Origin: Caryophanales bacterium
GTDB taxonomy: Bacteria > Bacillota_I > Bacilli_A > RF39 > UBA660
Assembly (NCBI GenBank): GCA_016290885.1
Contig: JAEEVN010000005.1
Coordinates: 1 to 58,321, forward strand
Reading direction: 5' to 3'
DNA length: 58,321 bases
A model generated the notes under the pieces. It searched no databases and was not told the origin of the DNA. It was given only the letters and a program-made list of their open reading frames with translations. Shown piece by piece: positions 52,844-58,321 of the stretch; position 1 is the first letter of the stretch; every line of letters starts with the position of its first letter. A program made the position numbers and the translations under genes.

Positions 52844-55387
52844 TTAATCTTTTTCTTCTTCATTAGCTTCTTTTTTTAACTCAAATAATGTATTTAAAGC
52901 ATCCATTGGAGTTATATTAAGAACATCTAATTCTTTTAATTTATTAAGTGTTTTTGATTCTTTACGTTCTTCTACCAAAGGAAGAGTAAGTTCTATTACT
53001 TTTTCCTTCTTTGATGTACTTTCATATGATTTTAATATTTCATCTGCTCTTTTTAATAAAGAATCTGGTAATTTAGCAAGTTTTGCTACATGAAGTCCAT
53101 ATGATTTATCAATAGATCCTTCTTTTATTTTATGCAAGAATGTTACATTACCATTTTCTTCGATTGCAGATACATGTACATTTCTTAAATGTTTTAATCT
53201 TTGATCTAAGTCTGTTAATTCATGATAGTGAGTTGAGAAGAATGTTTTAGCTCCTACTTTATCATGAATATATTCAATTATAGCTGCTGCAAGTGCCATA
53301 CCATCATATGTAGCAGTACCTCTTCCTAATTCATCAAATAATATTAAACTATTTTTAGTAGCATGCATTATTGCATTATTAGCTTCTTCCATTTCTACCA
53401 TGAATGTTGATGATCCAGATACTAAATCATCTGAAGCTCCTATTCTTGTAAATATTCTATCAAATATAGGTATATTAGCCTCTTTACAAGGTACAAATGA
53501 ACCTATTTGAGCAAGAATACTAATAATAGCCATTTGTCTTTCATATGTTGATTTACCGGCCATATTAGGGCCTGTTATAAGCATAACTATATCATCTTTA
53601 TCAAAGTATATATCATTAGGAGTAAACTCTCCATTCATTACTTTTTCTATAACAGGATGTCTACCTTCTTTAATATCAATAATATTATCTTTATTAAGTT
53701 TAGGTCTTACAAAATTATTTTCTTCTGCTACTACTGATAGAGACTGTAATACATCTATATCAGATATTACTTTAGATAAATCTTGAAGATCTGGTATATA
53801 TTCTTTAATTTTATTTCTTATTTCTATAAATAAATCATATTCTATTTGAATAATTTTTTCTTCTGCATGAAGTATTAATGCTTCTTTTTCTTTTAATACA
53901 GGAGTTATATATCTTTCCCCAGTAGATAATGTTTGTTTTCTTTCATATCCAAATTCTGGTTTAATATCTTTCATAGCACCCTTAGATACTTCAATATAGT
54001 ATCCAAATACTTTATTAAATCCTACTTTTAAAGTCTTAATTCCTGTCCTTTTTCTTTCTTCTTCCTCTAAAGAAAGTACAAAATCTTTATTATTCTTTCT
54101 AGAATTCTTTAATTCATCAAGATCTTTATTATATCCTTCTTTGATTAAATATCCTTCTTTTAAAGTAATTGGAGCATCTTCATAAATAGATTTCTCTAGT
54201 AATTCATATAAATCTTTAAATTCATTTATTTCACCGAAACCTAATTTCTTCATAATTTCATTAATCTTAGGTAAGGTAGAAAGAGATACTTTTAATTGAA
54301 GTAAATCCCTAGCATTAGCAGATCCATATCCTATTTTACCTACTAATCTTTCTAAGTCATAAACTCTATCAAGTGATTCTCTAAGTTCATCTTTAAGAAT
54401 AAATTCATTAGATAATTTTTCAATCTTATCATATCTTTTATTTAGTTCATTTATATCTATTAAAGGATTTAATACTAAGTTTTTAAGTCTTCTTGCACCA
54501 GGTGCAGTCTTAGTTTTATCTATTAACCAAAGTAATGAATATTTCTTTTCTTTAGTTCTAATATTTTCTACCAGTTCAAGATTTCTTTTAGTATTAATAT
54601 CCATTCTAAGGAATGAATTTTCATTTACTATATTTACTTTTTGTAAATGATCTATACTTCTTTTTTGAGTATTTTCAAAATAAGATAATAGTTTTTTTAT
54701 TGATTCAATTATTCTTTCATCTTCAATATCTTCATATATATAATCATAGTTATTTTCTAAGTCTTTATTATTATAAATAGATATAGTTATATTGTATCTT
54801 TTTCTAGCTTTATCTAGAATAGTTCTATCAAAGTCTGTATCTATAACTACTTCTTTTATATTTCTTTCGATTATTTCATTAACTACTTTTTCAGGATCAT
54901 GTTCTATTATAAATGAATTAATTTCTCCAGTAGTTAAATCACTAAATGTTATTACATATGCATATTTAATATCTAGTATTGTACCTATATAGTTATTAGA
55001 TCCTTCATCAAGTGATTCACTATTCATTACAGTACCTGATGATACTACTTGTACTATATCTCTTTTAACAAGAGTTTTAGTAGTTTTAGGGTCTTCTACT
55101 TGTTCACAAATAGATACTTTATATCCTTTTTCTACTAGTTTATCTACATATATATTAGCAGCATGAAAAGGAACACCACACATTGGTACTCTTTCTTCTA
55201 AACCACATTGTTTACCTGTTAAAGTTAATTCTAATTCTCTTGATGCTATAGCTGCATCTTCAAAGAACATTTCATAAAAATCTCCAATTCTAAAGAATAA
55301 TATAGAGTCCATATTATTCTTTTTAGTTTCTATATATTGTTTCATCATTGGAGATATTTTAGAAATATCTACGTCTTCCATATGCAT
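52844..55387 (-). CDS. mutS: DNA mismatch repair protein MutS
   Basis: Recognises mismatches and, with MutL, starts repair. 847 residues. N-terminal mismatch domain with the GDFYEMFFEDA motif (Phe wedge), connector, lever and clamp domains, and the ATPase with Walker A GPNMAGKST (606-614), LILFDELGRGTATYDGMALA and FFSTHYHELTDL. No mutL follows; the next gene is the HerA-like ATPase. SD GGTGA. Confidence 0.96.
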   Translation of the reverse strand: MHMEDVDISKISPMMKQYIETKKNNMDSILFFRIGDFYEMFFEDAAIASRELELTLTGKQCGLEERVPMCGVPFHAANIYVDKLVEKGYKVSICEQVEDPKTTKTLVKRDIVQVVSSGTVMNSESLDEGSNNYIGTILDIKYAYVITFSDLTTGEINSFIIEHDPEKVVNEIIERNIKEVVIDTDFDRTILDKARKRYNITISIYNNKDLENNYDYIYEDIEDERIIESIKKLLSYFENTQKRSIDHLQKVNIVNENSFLRMDINTKRNLELVENIRTKEKKYSLLWLIDKTKTAPGARRLKNLVLNPLIDINELNKRYDKIEKLSNEFILKDELRESLDRVYDLERLVGKIGYGSANARDLLQLKVSLSTLPKINEIMKKLGFGEINEFKDLYELLEKSIYEDAPITLKEGYLIKEGYNKDLDELKNSRKNNKDFVLSLEEEERKRTGIKTLKVGFNKVFGYYIEVSKGAMKDIKPEFGYERKQTLSTGERYITPVLKEKEALILHAEEKIIQIEYDLFIEIRNKIKEYIPDLQDLSKVISDIDVLQSLSVVAEENNFVRPKLNKDNIIDIKEGRHPVIEKVMNGEFTPNDIYFDKDDIVMLITGPNMAGKSTYERQMAIISILAQIGSFVPCKEANIPIFDRIFTRIGASDDLVSGSSTFMVEMEEANNAIMHATKNSLILFDELGRGTATYDGMALAAAIIEYIHDKVGAKTFFSTHYHELTDLDQRLKHLRNVHVSAIEENGNVTFLHKIKEGSIDKSYGLHVAKLAKLPDSLLKRADEILKSYESTSKKEKVIELTLPLVEERKESKTLNKLKELDVLNITPMDALNTLFELKKEANEEEKD

Positions 55388-55419
55388 AATTATTCACCTA
55401 TAAAAATTATAACATAAAA

Positions 55420-55453
55420 TAAAAAAAGTATTAAGTTTTTACTTAATACTTAA
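55420..55453 (-). terminator. Terminator after the prepilin peptidase gene
   Basis: On the minus strand, AAGTATTAAGT/ACTTAATACTT with AAAA loop and U7. Confidence 0.8.
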
Positions 55454-56244
55454 TGAATTAATTCTAGTAAAGAATTAAAATCTACTTGTAATAAAAACAA
55501 TATCATAGTAGCAATAGCAAGACATGGCCCAAATGGAAGCATTGGTTTATCTTTCTTAAGATTAGATATTATTGCAAAAGGAAGTGCTATAAATGATGCT
55601 AAGAATATAATTACAATACATAATTTAAAATTCATTACTATTGCAATATATGCCATCATTTTAAGATCACCTTTACCAAGAGATTCTTTTTTAAATACTA
55701 AATCTCCTATCTTTTTAATAGCAAACATAATTAAATATACAATTACTACATCAATTACTATATCTATTAGAGCATATCCTAAATCCATTAGATTTAATAT
55801 TTCTTCATTATAAAATCCTATAAATAGTTTTAAAAGTAATATAATCGATGAAAATACTATTAATACTTCATCAGATATAATCATATATTTAGTATCACTA
55901 AAACATATAATTATTAAAGATGTTATAAATAATAAACCAAATACTAATTTTAATATACCAGATTCTTGAAATGATAAATATGTTAATGCAAATAATATAC
56001 CGGATAATATCTCTATAAATAGATATAATTTAGATATCCTTTGATGGCAATAATTACATCTTCCTCTTTGAATTATAAAAGAAATAATAGGTATTTTTTC
56101 ATATAATTTTAATTCATGATTACATTTATCACATGTAGATTTCTTAAATATATATTCTCCAATAGGCAATCTATATCCAAGTATTTCTATAAAGAAACTA
56201 CATAATACTCCAAGTAAAAAGAATAATAATAAATATATATACAT
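55450..56244 (-). CDS. Prepilin leader peptidase/N-methyltransferase
   Basis: 264 residues, eight membrane spans. The cytoplasmic N-terminal loop holds two zinc-binding CxxC pairs (C38, C41, C63, C66), and the aspartate protease pair is Asp117 (CFSDTKYMIISDE) and Asp193 in GKGDLKMM. Processes type IV prepilins or competence pseudopilins (ComC-like). No pilin genes are in the window. It is single, with a housekeeping-type TATAAT upstream. Confidence 0.92.
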   Translation of the reverse strand: MYIYLLLFFLLGVLCSFFIEILGYRLPIGEYIFKKSTCDKCNHELKLYEKIPIISFIIQRGRCNYCHQRISKLYLFIEILSGILFALTYLSFQESGILKLVFGLLFITSLIIICFSDTKYMIISDEVLIVFSSIILLLKLFIGFYNEEILNLMDLGYALIDIVIDVVIVYLIMFAIKKIGDLVFKKESLGKGDLKMMAYIAIVMNFKLCIVIIFLASFIALPFAIISNLKKDKPMLPFGPCLAIATMILFLLQVDFNSLLELIH

Positions 56245-56280
56245 ATATTCACCTCTATCATAAAAATTATATCATAAAAA

Positions 56281-56311
56281 ATCAAAAAATCTACATTATT
56301 GTAGATTTTTA
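56281..56311 (-). terminator. Terminator after recO
   Basis: On the minus strand, AAAAATCTAC/GTAGATTTTT hairpin and U6, overlapping the stop. Confidence 0.75.
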
Positions 56312-57036
56312 TATTTAATATCATTTAGGAATTCTTTAGTTTTTAGATAGTATCCTGTATATCTATCATAATATTCATCAACAAATGCATCTATTTCTTT
56401 TTTTATCTTATCAGATACATCTGTTTTAGATATTTTATCAATATCTATAAGATATAACATTCTAATAATTTTTAGTGTTTTAGGATCTACTATTCTTTCA
56501 TTAGTTTGATGTTCTAAACAAACAAACCCTCCATGTGATGCAGATAAAGTTACCACTTTAGATTTACCACATACAGAGCAAGTTTCAAGATTAGGAGCTA
56601 CACCAATATATGATAAGTATTTAAGTTCTAGTATATGGCACATTACTTCTGGATCCATCCCTTCATTTATTTTTAATAAACAAGATACTAATATATCATA
56701 TATATTTTTATTTTCATTTTCTTTTAATACTTGTGAAGTTAAATCAAGCATGAATGATGCATAGCTTATTTTTAATAAATCTTTTCTAATTTCTAGGAAT
56801 GGATCTATTATAGAGGCATCAATTAAAGTACTTAATTTACCTTCTTTATAACTTATTTGAAATTCTGCATAGGTAAGCTTAGTAGTATAACTTCTAAGTT
56901 TATTCTTTAAATTCTTACTACCTTTAGCTATTACTCCAATAATTCCATATTCTTTAGTTATAATATCTAATATTTTAGAACTTTCTTTATAACTTCTTTC
57001 ATTAAGAATTATTCCATTTACTTTTTCTATTCTCAA
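56296..57036 (-). CDS. recO: DNA repair protein RecO
   Basis: Loads RecA with RecR/RecF at gaps. 246 residues: N-terminal OB-fold (EKVNGIILNERSYKESSKILDI), helical part, and a zinc finger with CSVC (about 157-160) plus a second site reduced to FVCLEHQ. The start is TTG (57036) after AAGGTGA. Middle position in ybeY-era-recO, as in many Firmicutes. Confidence 0.93.
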   Translation of the reverse strand: MRIEKVNGIILNERSYKESSKILDIITKEYGIIGVIAKGSKNLKNKLRSYTTKLTYAEFQISYKEGKLSTLIDASIIDPFLEIRKDLLKISYASFMLDLTSQVLKENENKNIYDILVSCLLKINEGMDPEVMCHILELKYLSYIGVAPNLETCSVCGKSKVVTLSASHGGFVCLEHQTNERIVDPKTLKIIRMLYLIDIDKISKTDVSDKIKKEIDAFVDEYYDRYTGYYLKTKEFLNDIKYKNLQ

Positions 57037-57045
57037 GGTATCACC

Positions 57046-57933
57046 TTATTCAAAATCTTTTTTATCAAAACCTAGTTCTGCTAGTAATTTATCTTTATCT
57101 CTCCAATTATTTACTGTCTTAACAAATAATTCTAAATCTACTCTTTTACCTACTAATTTTTCTATATCTTCTCTAGCATTAATACCAATTTCTTTAATCA
57201 TAGAACCAGATTTGCCTACAATTATCTTTTTAACTGCATCTCTTTCTACAACTATACATGCATTAATAACTACCCTAGATTTATTTTCATCATAATTTTC
57301 TATAATTACTGTAGTAGAATATGGTATTTCTTTATCAGTTTTTCTAAATATTTTTTCTCTTATAATTTCAGATACCATAAATTTAACGCTTTGATCTGTA
57401 TATAAATCATTAGCATAATATGGTGTTCCTTCATTTAAATAAGATTTAATTACATTAAGTAATTCCTCTACATTATTATCTTTTAATCCTGATACTGGTA
57501 TTATTTCATCAAAATTATATTTGTCTTTATAAGACATGATTAAATCATATAATTCATCTTTTTTAACTTTATCTATTTTACTTAATACTAAGAATACTTT
57601 TGAATCATATTCTTTTATTTTATCTAAGATAAATTCATCTCCCTTACCAAATGGTTTAGATGAATCTACTAAGAATAATATAATATCTGTATCAAATACA
57701 CTATATGTTTCATTATTTAAAAATTTACCTAATTTATTTACTGGTTTATGTACTCCAGGAGTATCTATAAATACTATTTGTGATTCTTCATCATTATATA
57801 TACCTTGTATATTATTTCTAGTTGTTTGTGGTTTATCTGATGTTATAGATACCTTTTCTTTAATGATTGCATTAAGTAAAGTACTTTTGCCCGCATTAGG
57901 TCTACCTACGATTGATACTACTCCTACTTTCAT
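57046..57933 (-). CDS. era: GTPase Era
   Basis: 16S rRNA maturation and 30S assembly GTPase. 295 residues: G1 GRPNAGKS (10-17), G3 DTPGVH, G4 SKID, then the KH domain with IVVERDAVKKIIVGKSGSMIKEIGINAREDIEKLVGKRVDLELFVKT. Its ATG overlaps the ybeY stop. Normal length. Confidence 0.96.
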   Translation of the reverse strand: MKVGVVSIVGRPNAGKSTLLNAIIKEKVSITSDKPQTTRNNIQGIYNDEESQIVFIDTPGVHKPVNKLGKFLNNETYSVFDTDIILFLVDSSKPFGKGDEFILDKIKEYDSKVFLVLSKIDKVKKDELYDLIMSYKDKYNFDEIIPVSGLKDNNVEELLNVIKSYLNEGTPYYANDLYTDQSVKFMVSEIIREKIFRKTDKEIPYSTTVIIENYDENKSRVVINACIVVERDAVKKIIVGKSGSMIKEIGINAREDIEKLVGKRVDLELFVKTVNNWRDKDKLLAELGFDKKDFE

Positions 57934-58321
57934 ACTCTTTTTACTCCATAACTATCTAATATTTTTTCTTGAAGAGAAAACATTTTTTCTTCATCATCTT
58001 TATTCATATGATCATATCCAAGTAAATGAAGAAAACCATGTGTTACTAAGAAGAATAATTCTCTTTTTACTGAATGACCATATTCTTTAGCTTGTTCATA
58101 TACTCTATCTATTGATATATAAATATCTCCCAAAGTTTTAACAGGTTCATCAATTGTTTCTCCTTCTTCAAGTGCAAATGATATAACATCTGTTTCTCTA
58201 TCAATACCTCTATACTCTTTATTAATTTTATGAATATAATCATTATCTACAATAATTATAGATATAACTGAATCTTTTATATTCATATAATTAAATAGAT
58301 ATTCTATATAATCATTTAATT
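57930..58321 (-). CDS. ybeY: Endoribonuclease YbeY (5'-truncated by window)
   Basis: Metal-dependent RNase of rRNA maturation and quality control. The zinc motif HGFLHLLGYDH is near the C-terminus, and REYRGIDRETDVISFALEEGE (here KEYRG) is the conserved core. The frame stays open upstream of the ATG at 58286 to the window edge, reading LNDYIEYLFNYMNIKDSVI, which matches the normal N-terminal part. So the true start lies beyond 58321 and the ATG at 58286 is internal. Confidence 0.93.
   Translation of the reverse strand, partial: LNDYIEYLFNYMNIKDSVISIIIVDNDYIHKINKEYRGIDRETDVISFALEEGETIDEPVKTLGDIYISIDRVYEQAKEYGHSVKRELFFLVTHGFLHLLGYDHMNKDDEEKMFSLQEKILDSYGVKRV

Noticed and set aside
57536-58090. 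Plus-strand ORF of 184 residues
   Set aside because: It is antisense to era and ybeY, both well-supported conserved genes.

Overview
The window is a strongly AT-rich bacterial chromosome segment. It is gene-dense with short intergenic gaps, Shine-Dalgarno (SD) starts and many intrinsic terminators. TGA is a stop (for example at 1821-1823) and Trp is TGG, so this is not the Mycoplasma code. The gene clusters are Firmicutes-type: sepF-divIVA-ileS, yceD-rpmF, alaS/mltG/ireB-ruvX-yrzB-trmR-trhP-greA, ybeY-era-recO, nusB-xseA-xseB, rplU-prp-rpmA-obg and ruvA-ruvB-queA. Together with the base composition and the many T-boxes this suggests an uncultured, Mollicutes-allied lineage of Bacilli (RF39-like gut bacteria). 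That placement is inference. No rRNA, tRNA, CRISPR array or insertion sequence was seen.

Layout. 1-725 is the end of an ABC exporter. 726-1156 is the only long stretch without a conventional gene. It holds a compact locus that reads as a type I toxin-antitoxin: a 28-residue hydrophobic peptide with a perfect SD, and a convergent ~78-nt antisense RNA with its own promoter and terminator. 1157-5136 is cell division (sepF, short divIVA) and ileS behind an Ile T-box. 5.2-10 kb has small metabolic genes, yceD-rpmF, gmk and an AI-2E-family exporter. 10-18.4 kb is an Ala T-box followed by cmk, a short alaS, mltG, a pentapeptide-like protein, ireB-ruvX-yrzB and the tRNA wobble-uridine hydroxylation/methylation genes. 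18.4-26.3 kb has greA, tig, a divergent sigma-like protein, lon, a secreted nuclease and membrane proteins. 26.4-29.9 kb is a Val T-box driving an HD phosphohydrolase and valS. 29.9-37.5 kb has a zinc-ribbon membrane protein, proS, radC, an HTH regulator and a class B-type sortase. From 36 kb most genes are on the minus strand: vanZ-like, phosphohexomutase, GNAT, xerD, then (after plus-strand rarA) queA-ruvBA, obg, trmB, rpmA-prp-rplU behind an L21 leader, xseBA-nusB, a CPBP protein, a HerA-like ATPase, mutS, prepilin peptidase, recO-era-ybeY. ybeY runs off the right edge.

Most notable points. (1) The toxin-antitoxin locus at ~797-1013. (2) A promoter motif, GGGGAATT-N14-GAATATAATATAT, occurs with identical spacing upstream of the toxin and of radC. 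It resembles a sigma-H/competence-type promoter and not the housekeeping TTGACA/TATAAT seen elsewhere. A divergent sigma-like protein lies at 20292-20921. (3) IleRS carries GLHH in place of the HxGH signature, a swap linked to extreme mupirocin resistance. (4) AlaRS lacks the whole C-terminal DHHA1/C-Ala part. (5) cmk and an HD hydrolase sit under aminoacyl-tRNA-sensing T-boxes.
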